Assembly (NCBI RefSeq): GCF_001436035.1
Contig: NZ_AYYM01000002.1
Span: 84,853 to 148,852 of the forward strand
DNA length: 64,000 nt
Source: Fructilactobacillus sanfranciscensis DSM 20451
GTDB taxonomy: Bacteria; Bacillota; Bacilli; Lactobacillales; Lactobacillaceae
Direction of reading: 5' to 3'
The position numbers and the translations under genes were made by a program. Below, one piece after another: positions 28,352 through 36,821 of the stretch. Positions within the stretch are counted from its first letter, which is position 1. The number at the start of each line of letters is the position of its first letter. The notes beneath the pieces were generated by a model that was not told the DNA's origin, did no database searches, and saw only the letters and a list, made by a program, of their open reading frames with translations.

Positions 28352-28361
28352 TTTAAAAATA

Positions 28362-28470
28362 AAACATCCTTAGCTAATCTAGCTAAGGACGCCTGCGCGC
28401 GGTACCACCTTTATTTTTAGTATTCTCACAAATACTAACTCACTAAGTCTAAAATTACTTTTTAGCTGAT
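28362..28470 (-). promoter_or_regulatory. Second T-box, reduced (Stem III and antiterminator only)
   Basis: Contains the canonical T-box segment GGTGGTACCGCG at 28398-28409 and a terminator with 10-bp arms (28380-28389 and 28367-28376) followed by TTTT. Upstream is one perfect 8-bp hairpin (TTAGTATT/AATACTAA), the position of Stem III. There is no room for a Stem I with specifier, so it cannot select a tRNA by codon. Confidence 0.7.
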
Positions 28471-28471
28471 A

Positions 28472-28732
28472 CAAAAAAACGTCCTTGGTTAATTAACCAA
28501 GGACGTTTTACACGTGTTACCACCTATTTTCCCAATTACTTCTAATCGGCTCAAAAAGTATAATTTTTATACTTAAATGCGGTAATGGGCACGGCCAGCA
28601 AAAACTCAAATTCGCCTTTGCAACTTGTAGACTACTTTCATTAAAAAATTGTTATCTCTTTTCACCACCAGAGACTCTCTGAAACAAAATTAAAAACTAC
28701 TTTTCTACGCTTCGCTTTTTTTATTAATTTGT
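28472..28732 (-). promoter_or_regulatory. First T-box, full length, probable valine specifier
   Basis: On the minus strand: AGTAGT near the base, CAGAGAG and GGTGGTG in Stem I, a T-box segment GGTGGTAACACG at 28513-28524 (ACCGCG changed to AACACG), and a strong terminator at 28478-28508 followed by seven T. Placing the specifier loop by analogy with the argS leader gives GTA followed by G at 28633-28635, that is valine. The triplet assignment is an inference. Confidence 0.75.
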
Positions 28733-28761
28733 ACTATAAATGATAAGTTAAATGGTGTCAA
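28733..28761 (-). promoter_or_regulatory. Strong promoter of the tandem T-box leader
   Basis: TTGACA (28756-28761), exactly 17 bases, TATAGT (28733-28738) on the minus strand. It begins right after the stop codon of the permease gene. Confidence 0.8.
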
Positions 28762-28765
28762 TCGT

Positions 28766-30220
28766 TTATTTAATTAAAATTAGCAGTCCTACAATTGCAA
28801 TTAAAACAATTAGGATTGCAAAAACTTTTTCCCAAGCATTAAAGATTTGCTGATTAGGATTATATTCCTTTCGGGCATACATAAAAACCGGGATTCCAAT
28901 TGCATAAATTACAAAAGCAATTGTTAAGTACTTAATTCCAGCAGTATATCCCATAAACAAAGTTCCAATGATTGCTAAAATTGCAATAAATAATGCTGCA
29001 TACCTTGATACATTAATTGCATTTTTATCTGGGTTAAAGGTCTCTTCTTTCATACTAATTTTAGCTAAATAAAGCATTGAAATTAAATATGGTGGAATAG
29101 TCATTGTTGCAACAATAGTTAAAGTTGTATCAAAAGCACGCCCTGCAAAATGAGTCATAATAATTATGATTTGAATTACGATAACCGTCATAATTAATGA
29201 TGATTTTGGAACATTATGTTTACCAATTTTTTGAAAAAACATAGGAAAAGTTCTATCTTCTGATGCTGCCCTAGGCATTTCAGATAACAATAAAATCCAA
29301 CTTAGCCAACTTGCCAAAACAGCTACAATTACTCCAAAAGTAATAATTAATCGGCCAATTGGTCCTAATACGTATTCCAGCAAAATAGCAGTTGAAGGAC
29401 TGGGGATATGCGATAGCTGACCATAACTAGCTATTCCTAATGGTAAAATTGAAACTAAAGCATATAAAACTAAGCACAGAATAAATCCATCACGAGTGGC
29501 CCTTCGCACTGATTTTTGACTTTTGGCACTTCCAGAAAGGACAACGGCACTTTCTACTCCGGAAAAAACCCAGAGAGTGGTAAGCATTGAGCTTTTTATT
29601 TGATGGAATAATCCACCCAAATCACGATCATGAATTTTGGGTGGATTATTTGATGCCATTGGATTAGTGACAAAGACATGCCAATTGAATGCTACAATCA
29701 TTGTAATTATAAAGGTTGCAATGATTAATAACATACAAAAAGTGCCGATTAGATCAACTTTACTTGTCGTTCTGATACCTTTTAAAATCAAAAATGTCAT
29801 AGTCCAGAGAACTATCGTTCCACCCAAGATTGCTAGCCAATTATTACCGCCTTTGAACATTCCTGGCCAAAAAGCATCAAGTGTAGACATTAATAGAACC
29901 GAATATGCTGCAATCGCAAATGATTGGCATATCCAATATCCCCAACTAACAAAGAAAGCGGCAAATTTGCCAAATCCTGCCTGAGCATAATGATAAAGAC
30001 CCGTCGTATACTGCGGTCTAAGTTGTGAAAGAATCATAAATGATCTAACGATTGTCCAAATGATAATTCCAGTAATAATCCAAGCTAATACTTGTGCTAC
30101 TAAACCAGCGTGCAATGCCATATTTTGTGGAAGATCATAAATTCCCCCACCTACCATAGCTGATAAAACGAAAGCAGTTAAACCTAATCTTCCAATTTTT
30201 TCATTTGTTTTATTTTCCAA
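28766..30220 (-). CDS. APC-family amino acid permease, basic amino acid/polyamine antiporter type
   Basis: 484 residues with about twelve membrane helices. The first helix carries LGLTAFVLSAMVGGGIYDLPQNMA, the glycine-rich substrate loop of the APA subfamily (ArcD, lysine/cadaverine exchangers). Helix 6-8 signatures (WVFSGVESAVVLSGSAKS) agree. The exact substrate cannot be read; arginine/ornithine or lysine exchange is most likely by family. No arc genes are adjacent. Confidence 0.85.
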   Translation of the reverse strand: MENKTNEKIGRLGLTAFVLSAMVGGGIYDLPQNMALHAGLVAQVLAWIITGIIIWTIVRSFMILSQLRPQYTTGLYHYAQAGFGKFAAFFVSWGYWICQSFAIAAYSVLLMSTLDAFWPGMFKGGNNWLAILGGTIVLWTMTFLILKGIRTTSKVDLIGTFCMLLIIATFIITMIVAFNWHVFVTNPMASNNPPKIHDRDLGGLFHQIKSSMLTTLWVFSGVESAVVLSGSAKSQKSVRRATRDGFILCLVLYALVSILPLGIASYGQLSHIPSPSTAILLEYVLGPIGRLIITFGVIVAVLASWLSWILLLSEMPRAASEDRTFPMFFQKIGKHNVPKSSLIMTVIVIQIIIIMTHFAGRAFDTTLTIVATMTIPPYLISMLYLAKISMKEETFNPDKNAINVSRYAALFIAILAIIGTLFMGYTAGIKYLTIAFVIYAIGIPVFMYARKEYNPNQQIFNAWEKVFAILIVLIAIVGLLILIK

Positions 30221-30314
30221 ACTGCACCTCTTATAATTTTCAACATCTATTAATTATAGTTGAATTATTCAACTATCGCAATGTTATAAGAATTAGAAAT
30301 TTTGTATATTACAA

Positions 30315-31169
30315 CTAATTAAATTTGAAATGCTTTTTTACATGATAGTGTTTATGAGAATAAGTTGTATGCCATTTTTTATATTTTTTTACATGATATT
30401 TTGAATAATTAGCTGGAGAAGGAACTGTCATAGATGTATCAACCGTAGAACGTCCAGTTTCATAATCGAAAACAACACCCGGTTGAACATTATATAAATA
30501 ACGATTAAAATGCATTGTTCCATCTGTACTTGTGGCTTCAACCCATACCCCTTTCGCCATCAAATCCAATCCCTGATAAACTGGTGTAACTTGATAAACA
30601 ACTTTTTTATTCTCTTCTAAGGCATCACGAACCTTTTCTTCTGTAATTTGCATTACTTTTTGGTTGGAAAACGCAGATTGAGTAATTAAATTCTTTGGAT
30701 TATCAATTGATCCCTTAGCACCTTTTTTGTAATTACCATCGCTATTTAAATTAAATGTACATGTATAAGCAATCAAATGTCCCCGATTAACTGGAAAAAC
30801 ACGTTCACCGTTTATTTTTTTGGCCTGATTATTCCAACCAGTTGGTTTGAATATTTGTGATGCTCGCCCACTTGATTTACCTAAATTATTTTTTGTTAAA
30901 TAAGCGGTTGCAGTTCCCGCACGGTTTAAATTATCTAAATTTGAGTAATCAATTTTATTATCATGATAATCACTTGCTGAAATTGTTTCAGGATCATCAC
31001 TATTCAAAATATCATAAGCTTGTGATCCCGACTGATAATTTTCATTAGCTAACTCTGTATAGGTTCCAGTTTGATTTGGTTCCAATGAAGCGTTGATAGT
31101 TGGGGTTAAAATTACCAAAGCAATTGTTGTAACTAACACCGAAGTTATAATTCGTTTCTTAATTTTCAT
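30315..31169 (-). CDS. Secreted DNA/RNA non-specific endonuclease
   Basis: 284 residues. An N-terminal signal or anchor (basic KIKKR then a hydrophobic segment to about residue 28) precedes the beta-beta-alpha-metal nuclease domain. The active site motif reads NRGHLIAY near residue 125, the NRGH variant of DRGH, with the metal-binding Asn later (NLNSDGN). Streptococcal DNases of the EndA/Spd type have this architecture. The last 30 residues are rich in His, Lys and Tyr (KYHVKKYKKWHTTYSHKHYH), probably a wall or DNA binding tail. Extracellular nutrient or DNA-uptake nuclease. Confidence 0.85.
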   Translation of the reverse strand: MKIKKRIITSVLVTTIALVILTPTINASLEPNQTGTYTELANENYQSGSQAYDILNSDDPETISASDYHDNKIDYSNLDNLNRAGTATAYLTKNNLGKSSGRASQIFKPTGWNNQAKKINGERVFPVNRGHLIAYTCTFNLNSDGNYKKGAKGSIDNPKNLITQSAFSNQKVMQITEEKVRDALEENKKVVYQVTPVYQGLDLMAKGVWVEATSTDGTMHFNRYLYNVQPGVVFDYETGRSTVDTSMTVPSPANYSKYHVKKYKKWHTTYSHKHYHVKKHFKFN

Positions 31170-31232
31170 AAAATACTCTCTCCTAACATGTACGAACGTA
31201 TGTTTCTATTTTAGCAATAAAAAACAAAATAA

Positions 31233-31254
31233 AAAAGCCTGTTTCCAGACTTTT
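31233..31254 (-). terminator. Terminator after pyrC
   Basis: 9-bp hairpin (31246-31254 with 31233-31241), loop GAAA, followed by T residues on the minus strand. Confidence 0.75.
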
Positions 31255-31258
31255 ATGA

Positions 31259-32530
31259 TTAAGCTTCAAAAACAATTTTACCTTTGCAAAATGTCATTTC
31301 ATTTTCTGCATTTACTTTAGCACCAATAAATGGGGTATTATTACCCTTTGAACGCATTTCAGCTTCATTAATTTGTCGCGAACTAGCTAAATCCCAAATC
31401 GCAAAGTTGGCAATATTACCAATTTTAATTTGATTATCATCATTGAGTTTGAAAATTTTCGTTGGATTATAACTCATCCATTTAATTAGTTGCATTAAAG
31501 TAATTTTTCCAGTTTTAACCAACTTGGTATATAACAAAGGAAATGAAGTTTCAATTCCAGTAATTCCAAAAGCTGAATGGATAAATGATTCACCTTTGTC
31601 TTCATCAGTATGTGGAGCGTGATCAGTTGCAATCATATCAATTGTTCCATCCAAAAGCCCTTCTAATAAAGCCACACAATCACTTTTATCTCGTAAAGGT
31701 GGATTCATTTTAAACATTGGATTATCAGCTTTAATCATTGAATCGTCGAGTAGTAAATGATGAGGTGAAACTTCTGCAGTCACATTAACTCCATCTGCTT
31801 TTGCTCGCCTAATCAATTCTACACTACGCGCTTTAGAAACGTGACAAACATGGTAATGAACCCCAGTAACACGTGCTAATTCTAGATCACGAGCCAATTG
31901 ACTTGTTTCAGCAACATCTAGCGAACCTTTCATTCCAAGACGGTCAGCCGCTCTACCAGCGTTCATTACTCCACCATTCATTAAAGCATGGTCTTCAACA
32001 TGTGCTGCCAAAGGTAATCCCGTTTTTTCGATTGCAACCATTGCATCATACATAGTTTTTGCAGTTTGGATACCAAACCCATCATTGCTAAATCCAATCG
32101 CACCTGCTGCTTGCATAGCTGCAAAATCAACTAGTTGTTCTGTTTTTTCATCATAGGTAACAGGAGAATATTGCTCAACTTTAATAACTCCTTTTTTCTG
32201 ATTATCTGCAATCATTTTTTTTAGAAGCTGAGGCGTATTGGGAACTGGCGTAACGTTGGGCATTGCACAAACAGTTGTGTAGCCACCATGAGCTGATGCT
32301 TCACTTCCAGTTTCAATAGTTTCTTTTTGCGTTTGTCCTGGATCTCTAAAGTGAACATGCACATCAACTAGTCCTGGTAAAATCGTTTTACCTTTCGCCT
32401 CAATCACTCGATCAACATTTAAATCAAGATCTGTTTCAATTTTAACGATTTTACCATCTTCAATTAAAACATCACGTTGTAAAAGTTTTCCACTTTGAAA
32501 AATATCTGCATTTTTAATTAAAATTTTCAT
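31259..32530 (-). CDS. pyrC: Dihydroorotase
   Basis: 423 residues, class I. The metal site HVHFRDPG near residue 58 and the ATDHAPH motif near residue 303 are intact. It closes carbamoyl-aspartate to dihydroorotate, third step of UMP synthesis. It follows pyrB with a 2-base gap and is co-transcribed with it. Confidence 0.96.
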   Translation of the reverse strand: MKILIKNADIFQSGKLLQRDVLIEDGKIVKIETDLDLNVDRVIEAKGKTILPGLVDVHVHFRDPGQTQKETIETGSEASAHGGYTTVCAMPNVTPVPNTPQLLKKMIADNQKKGVIKVEQYSPVTYDEKTEQLVDFAAMQAAGAIGFSNDGFGIQTAKTMYDAMVAIEKTGLPLAAHVEDHALMNGGVMNAGRAADRLGMKGSLDVAETSQLARDLELARVTGVHYHVCHVSKARSVELIRRAKADGVNVTAEVSPHHLLLDDSMIKADNPMFKMNPPLRDKSDCVALLEGLLDGTIDMIATDHAPHTDEDKGESFIHSAFGITGIETSFPLLYTKLVKTGKITLMQLIKWMSYNPTKIFKLNDDNQIKIGNIANFAIWDLASSRQINEAEMRSKGNNTPFIGAKVNAENEMTFCKGKIVFEA

Positions 32531-32532
32531 TT

Positions 32533-33477
32533 TTAATCAACTCCTAAAAGATCCGTTTTATTGATAATTCCCTTTGCAACCATAACATCTGTTAGAATCA
32601 CCATTCTCATATACATTCCATTTTCCATTTGTTTGAAAATTCGTGATTTATCACTTTCAACTAAGTTAGAATCGATTTCTACCCCACGATTTACCGGTGC
32701 AGGATGCATAATAATCGAATTTTCTTTCATTGTGGCATAACGCTCTTTTGTTAATCCATATTTTTGATGGTATTTACCTTCATCAAAATCATTTAATTCA
32801 TCACCTAATCGTTCTTTTTGAACTCTAAGTAGCATGACCACGTCTGAATCTTGTACAACTTCATCAACCGTCAAATGTGCCCCATATTTTGCAAATTTAT
32901 CATCGTACCATTGATTAGGACCGGCAAAAGCAACTTTAGCGCCTAATCGAGTCAAAAGTTCCATATTGGAACGAGCAACTCGTGAATGATTTAAATCACC
33001 AATAATCGAAACTTTAATATCTTTAAAAGTTCCAAATTCTTCATAAATAGTCATCATATCTAATAGTGATTGAGAGGGATGTTGACCACTTCCATCACCT
33101 GCATTTACAATACTAATATCTAAATTTTGTTTTAATAAGTCATTATAATATTCATTTTCAGAGTGACGAATCACAGCTAAATCAACTCCGATAGCTTGGA
33201 TGGTTTTAACTGTATCTTCTAAAGTTTCACCTTTGGTTACAGAACTAGCATTTGCATCAAACTGTAAAACTTGCATCCCCAAACGTCGTTCTGCCATATC
33301 AAAACTAGTATGTGTTCTAGTACTATTTTCAAAAAATAGATTCATCGCATAAACCGGACGATTAAGAGTTATCCTTTTTCCCGCTTTAAATAGCTGAGCA
33401 AGCTTAATTTTATGTAAAACTTCCATTTCGCTCATATCTGCAACTGTAACTAAATCATGTTGATATTTAAAAGCCAT
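32533..33477 (-). CDS. pyrB: Aspartate carbamoyltransferase, catalytic chain
   Basis: 314 residues. Carbamoyl-phosphate site [15 protein letters not shown] near residue 50 and [17 protein letters not shown] near 134 are complete. It forms N-carbamoyl-aspartate, the first committed step of pyrimidine synthesis. First gene of the pyrB-pyrC unit, behind the PyrR attenuator. Confidence 0.97.
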   Translation of the reverse strand: MAFKYQHDLVTVADMSEMEVLHKIKLAQLFKAGKRITLNRPVYAMNLFFENSTRTHTSFDMAERRLGMQVLQFDANASSVTKGETLEDTVKTIQAIGVDLAVIRHSENEYYNDLLKQNLDISIVNAGDGSGQHPSQSLLDMMTIYEEFGTFKDIKVSIIGDLNHSRVARSNMELLTRLGAKVAFAGPNQWYDDKFAKYGAHLTVDEVVQDSDVVMLLRVQKERLGDELNDFDEGKYHQKYGLTKERYATMKENSIIMHPAPVNRGVEIDSNLVESDKSRIFKQMENGMYMRMVILTDVMVAKGIINKTDLLGVD

Positions 33478-33524
33478 GTTGTCCCCCTAAAATATTATCT
33501 ATTAAAGAAAATTACATAAATAAA

Positions 33525-33600
33525 AGACATGCTACCATTAACGTAGCATGTCTCAATTAAATTCAACATTACCAAGTTAACTTATCGACCTCTCTGGATC
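33525..33600 (-). promoter_or_regulatory. PyrR-dependent attenuator of pyrBC
   Basis: On the minus strand, GATCCAGAGAGGTC (33587-33600) matches the PyrR RNA-binding loop consensus. It is followed by a terminator with 11-bp arms (33543-33553 and 33525-33535) and T-rich sequence. With UMP bound, PyrR holds the anti-antiterminator and transcription stops before pyrB. Confidence 0.85.
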
Positions 33601-33630
33601 AAATTAAAGCACCTTTATTTATTGCTACTA

Positions 33631-33659
33631 ACTTTATCCAATCTAATAAAAAAAGTCAA
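33631..33659 (-). promoter_or_regulatory. Promoter of pyrBC
   Basis: TTGACT (33654-33659), 17 bases, TAAAGT (33631-33636) on the minus strand, just upstream of the PyrR loop. Confidence 0.65.
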
Positions 33660-33672
33660 ATATATCTTTTGA

Positions 33673-33701
33673 TTGACTTTTCAAAATAACTTACTTATTA
33701 T
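33673..33701 (+). promoter_or_regulatory. Promoter of pyrD
   Basis: TTGACT (33673-33678), 17 bases, TATTAT (33696-33701). Back to back with the pyrBC promoter, with 13 bases between the two -35 elements. Confidence 0.7.
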
Positions 33702-33722
33702 TAAGAAAATTAATCTTAATTT

Positions 33723-33824
33723 GGTTCAGAGAAACCAGAAGATGTTCCTGATAATTTCAAAAATAAAATGCACAATTTTGACTATTGATTTTCTCTGAAC
33801 TTCGTCAAATTTGTGCATTTTTTT
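33723..33824 (+). promoter_or_regulatory. Attenuator of pyrD with PyrR-like loop
   Basis: GGTTCAGAGAAACC (33723-33736) can form a small hairpin with loop CAGAGA, similar to but not matching the PyrR consensus. Its first 11-12 bases are exactly complementary to TTTCTCTGAAC (33790-33800), which lies in the loop of a strong terminator (arms 33766-33782 and 33804-33820, then TTTT). The two pairings form the antiterminator and terminator of an attenuator directly in front of the pyrD ribosome site. Confidence 0.7.
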
Positions 33825-33840
33825 CTAAAAGGAGTTTACT

Positions 33841-34782
33841 ATGACAGATATTTCTATTGCAGCAACGATTGGAAACGAAAAATATGAGCACCCTTTTATT
33901 AATGCTGCTGGGGTCTATGATGAAACTGCTGCACAAATGAACGAAATCTTAGATTCTCAAGCAGGTGGAGTAACTACTAAAAGTGCAACCTTAGTTTCTC
34001 GTCCTGGCAATCCACTTCCTAGATATTTTAATACAGAATTAGGAAGTATTAACTCAATGGGCCTTCCAAATCAAGGATTAGACTACTACCTTAATTATAT
34101 TGAGGAAACTAATACTGATAAGCCAATCGACTTATCAATTTCAGGAACTTCAATGGCTGATAATTTAAAGGCTTTAAAAAAAGTACAATCGAGTAATTTC
34201 AATGGTTTGACTGAATTAAATCTTTCTTGCCCAAATGTAATTGGTAAACCACAAGTTAGTTATGACTATGATGCAATTGAGGATACATTAGCTGCTGTGT
34301 TTGAATTTTTTACTAAGCCACTTGGTTTAAAACTTCCGCCCTACTTCGATTTACAGCAATATGATGCTGTTGCATCAATCCTAAACAAGTATCCTTTAAC
34401 TTATATTAATGCAATTAACAGCGTTGGAAACGGTCTTGTAGTTGATGCTGAAACAGAATCAGTCGTCATTAAACCTAAAGGCGGTTTTGGTGGAATTGGT
34501 GGTACTTATATTAAACCGGTTGCTTTGGCTAACGTACGTGCTTTTCGGCAACGTTTGAATCCAGAAATTAAAATCATCGGAACTGGTGGGGTAAGTACTG
34601 GAAAAGATGCCTTTGAATTAATCCTTTGTGGTGCTGATATCGTTGAAGTTGGTACAATTCTTGCAAAGGAGGGTCCTGCAGTCTTTGAAAGATTAGATAC
34701 AGAATTAAAAGCAATTATGGAAGCAAAAGGTTATCAAAAGCTAAGTGATTTTCGTGGTAAATTAAAAGAATATCAAGAATAA
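33841..34782 (+). CDS. pyrD: Dihydroorotate dehydrogenase, class 1A
   Basis: 313 residues. The active-site loop ELNLSCPNVIGKPQ has the catalytic Cys used by class 1 enzymes, and the FMN-binding TKSATLVSRPGNPLPR and IGTGGVSTGKDAFE motifs are present. The length and lack of a pyrK partner nearby point to the soluble, fumarate-dependent class 1A found in lactococci and lactobacilli. Site AAGGAG lies in the terminator tail. Convergent with nothing; followed by a terminator and a MazG-like gene. Confidence 0.93.
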   Translation: MTDISIAATIGNEKYEHPFINAAGVYDETAAQMNEILDSQAGGVTTKSATLVSRPGNPLPRYFNTELGSINSMGLPNQGLDYYLNYIEETNTDKPIDLSISGTSMADNLKALKKVQSSNFNGLTELNLSCPNVIGKPQVSYDYDAIEDTLAAVFEFFTKPLGLKLPPYFDLQQYDAVASILNKYPLTYINAINSVGNGLVVDAETESVVIKPKGGFGGIGGTYIKPVALANVRAFRQRLNPEIKIIGTGGVSTGKDAFELILCGADIVEVGTILAKEGPAVFERLDTELKAIMEAKGYQKLSDFRGKLKEYQE

Positions 34783-34794
34783 TTAATTTAAATT

Positions 34795-34817
34795 AAGAAC
34801 CTATTTAGGTTCTTTTT
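34795..34817 (+). terminator. Terminator between pyrD and the MazG-like gene
   Basis: 8-bp hairpin (34795-34802 with 34807-34814), 4-base loop, T run. Confidence 0.75.
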
Positions 34818-34834
34818 ATTTAGGAGGAATATCA

Positions 34835-35164
34835 ATGACAAAATCATTAGATGAACATCAAAAATGGCTTGTAAACTTTTACAAGAATCGCGATTGGTAC
34901 AACTACTCTTCTTTAATTCGCTTAAACTTTCTTTCTGAAGAAGTTGGCGAATTGAATCGTGCAGTTCGTAGTATTGAATTAGGACGAGATCATCCAGGTG
35001 AATCCCAAAAAACTGAAGCAGAATTACAATACAACCTACGCGAAGAATTAGCAGACTGCTTAGATCAAATCTTAATTATTGCCGATAAATACGGAATAGA
35101 CCCTCAAACTTTAATTAATCAAAGTGAAACTAAAATTAAAGCTAGATTTAATTTACCTGACTAA
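34835..35164 (+). CDS. MazG-like nucleotide pyrophosphohydrolase
   Basis: 109 residues, all helical. The metal motif is visible as LSEEVGELNRAV (EExxE) near residue 31 and REELADCLDQ (ExxD) near residue 69, the arrangement of the MazG/iMazG fold. Such proteins hydrolyse (d)NTPs to NMP and pyrophosphate; the preferred nucleotide is unknown. Strong site GGAGG. It may be co-transcribed from the pyrD promoter by read-through. Confidence 0.82.
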   Translation: MTKSLDEHQKWLVNFYKNRDWYNYSSLIRLNFLSEEVGELNRAVRSIELGRDHPGESQKTEAELQYNLREELADCLDQILIIADKYGIDPQTLINQSETKIKARFNLPD

Positions 35165-35180
35165 TTTAATTTTACATAAC

Positions 35181-35210
35181 CAAAAAGACGAGTAATTACT
35201 CGTCTTTTTG
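35181..35210. terminator. Bidirectional terminator between MazG-like gene and the NlpC/P60 gene
   Basis: A perfect 30-base palindrome, A-rich then T-rich, between convergent genes. Confidence 0.88.
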
Positions 35211-35221
35211 TGTATAAATAT

Positions 35222-36415
35222 TTAGTTATTTTTACGAATTTTAAATCCTAATAATGTAACAAAACTAATCAAACCTAACCCGATAACTGTCAATAATGAA
35301 TTTTTTGTTTCTCCAGTTGCTGGTAAAGTATCTTTTTGATTTGTTGGAGTAACTACTTTTACAACTTGATTATCAACGGGTTTCACATCTGTTTTTTCTG
35401 GTTCAACACTAGTAATGTTGTTATTTCGATTATTATTAACATCTGCAGGTTGTGCAGTTTCTTTTTGAACTGGTGCTGCAGGTTGTGCAGTTTCTTTTTG
35501 AACTGGTGCTGCAGGCTGTGCAGTTTCTTTTTGAACTGGTGCTGCAGGCTGTGCAGTTTCTTTTTGAACTGGTGCTGCAGGCTGTGCAGTTTCTTTTTGA
35601 ACTGGTGCTGCAGGCTGTGCAGTTTCTTTTTGAACTGGTGCTGCAGGCTGTGCAGTTTCTTTTTGAACTGGTGCTGCAGGCTGTGCAGTTTCTTTTTGAA
35701 CTGGTGCTGCAGGCTGTGCAGTTTCTTTTTGAACTGGTGCTGCAGGCTGTGCAGTTTCTTTTTGAACTGGTGCTGCAGGCTGTGCAGTTTCTTTTTGAAC
35801 TGGTGCTGCAGGCTGTGCAGTTTCTTTTTGAACTGGTGCTGCAGGTTGTGCAGTTTCTTTTTGAACTGGTGCTGCAGGTTGTGCAGTTTCTTTTTGAACT
35901 GGTGCTGCAGGTTGTGCAGTTTCTTGGGCTTCTGCTGCAGCTTGTGTAGCACCGTTAACTCGTCTATATGAAGCAGTTCCTAAAATATTTTCCATTACTG
36001 AAATTCGACGTGATGTTACACCATCAACAGTTTCTGCATTAATCATATTTCCATTGCCTGAATAAATACCAACGTGATCAGAACCATAACTACCAAAGAA
36101 AACTAAATCTCCATATTGAGCATCCGCTGCTGATTCTTGAGTAGTAACTCTATATTGTTCACCTGATGTTCTTGGCAAATTAATTCCATCGGCAGCATAA
36201 GCATTTTGAACTAGTGCAGAACAATCAATTCCGCTACGACTGTTTCCTCCATATTGATAAGGAGTTCCTATATAGGCTGATGCATTTGAAACAACATCTG
36301 CATTTGCATCAATTGAGTTAACCATGAAAGCCCCAGTACTAATTGCAACTGTAGTTATTCCAGCAATCATCCATTTTTTCCCAGCTTTAAACATTTTATA
36401 ATGTACTTTATTCAT
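35222..36415 (-). CDS. LPxTG-anchored NlpC/P60 peptidoglycan endopeptidase with 11-residue repeats
   Basis: 397 residues. Signal peptide to about residue 40 (ITTVAISTGAFMVNSIDANA). The NlpC/P60 domain (about 40-150) has catalytic Cys in SGIDCSALVQNAY and His in SDHVGIYSGNG. Then come 14 exact copies of ETAQPAAPVQK and a partial copy (about residues 160-325), and finally a sortase signal LPATGE, a membrane segment and a KIRKNN tail. The hydrolase would cut stem peptides, the Pro/Ala/Lys repeat would span the wall, and sortase would attach it. Start chosen at MNKVHYK because GGAGG lies 7 bases before it. Confidence 0.92.
   Translation of the reverse strand: MNKVHYKMFKAGKKWMIAGITTVAISTGAFMVNSIDANADVVSNASAYIGTPYQYGGNSRSGIDCSALVQNAYAADGINLPRTSGEQYRVTTQESAADAQYGDLVFFGSYGSDHVGIYSGNGNMINAETVDGVTSRRISVMENILGTASYRRVNGATQAAAEAQETAQPAAPVQKETAQPAAPVQKETAQPAAPVQKETAQPAAPVQKETAQPAAPVQKETAQPAAPVQKETAQPAAPVQKETAQPAAPVQKETAQPAAPVQKETAQPAAPVQKETAQPAAPVQKETAQPAAPVQKETAQPAAPVQKETAQPAAPVQKETAQPADVNNNRNNNITSVEPEKTDVKPVDNQVVKVVTPTNQKDTLPATGETKNSLLTVIGLGLISFVTLLGFKIRKNN
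35455..35920 (-). repeat. 33-bp tandem repeat, 14 copies, within the NlpC/P60 gene
   Basis: Each unit encodes ETAQPAAPVQK. The units are nearly identical at DNA level: those in the middle share a GGCTGT variant, while units at both edges have GGTTGT. Such arrays usually vary in copy number between strains. Confidence 0.92.
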
Positions 36416-36546
36416 ATTTTTACCTCCATTTTTAATTTTGTATTCATTGAACTCGTAAATTTTAACATCAAAATTTACTTAAATTCAGCAAGACTTTAAA
36501 TCTTAACAAGCTTGTAATCTAAATGAAATTTCACCAATCTAATCAT

Positions 36547-36576
36547 TTGACTTTTGTTGACCAATATCAATAGAAT
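36547..36576 (+). promoter_or_regulatory. Promoter of rpsN
   Basis: TTGACT (36547-36552), 18 bases, TAGAAT (36571-36576), 34 bases before the rpsN start. Confidence 0.6.
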
Positions 36577-36610
36577 AGGATTGAGAACTTTATTAAGAAA
36601 GGAGGAACGC

Positions 36611-36796
36611 ATGGCTAAAAAATCACTAGTTGAAAAAAGTAAACATCCAGCAAAATTTGCAGTTCAAAACTACACTCGTTGTGAACGTTGTGGTCGTCCA
36701 CGTGCTGTCTATCAAAAATTTCATCTTTGCCGTATTTGTCTTCGCCAATTAGCCCATAAAGGACAAATTCCTGGTATGAAAAAAGCTAGTTGGTAA
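36611..36796 (+). CDS. rpsN: 30S ribosomal protein S14, zinc-binding type
   Basis: 61 residues from the ATG at 36611 ([11 protein letters not shown]). An upstream frame to 36554 exists, but AAAGGAGG precedes 36611 and the length then matches type Z S14. The zinc ribbon is CERC and CRIC. The gene lies alone, outside a ribosomal protein operon, which is usual only for a second S14 copy; the copy in the S10-spc cluster cannot be seen here. Confidence 0.92.
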   Translation: MAKKSLVEKSKHPAKFAVQNYTRCERCGRPRAVYQKFHLCRICLRQLAHKGQIPGMKKASW

Positions 36797-36821
36797 GCTT
36801 TAATCAATGGAGGATATTATT

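Noticed and set aside
35455..35920. Regular repeats that might be taken for a CRISPR array
   Set aside because: The units are directly adjacent with no variable spacers and lie inside a coding frame; no cas gene is in the window.
35336..35971. Long open frames on both strands across the 33-bp repeat (211, 189 and 165 codons)
   Set aside because: A repeat unit divisible by three keeps every frame open. The products are monotonous and lack start sites; only the LPxTG protein frame has a signal peptide, a domain and a sorting signal.
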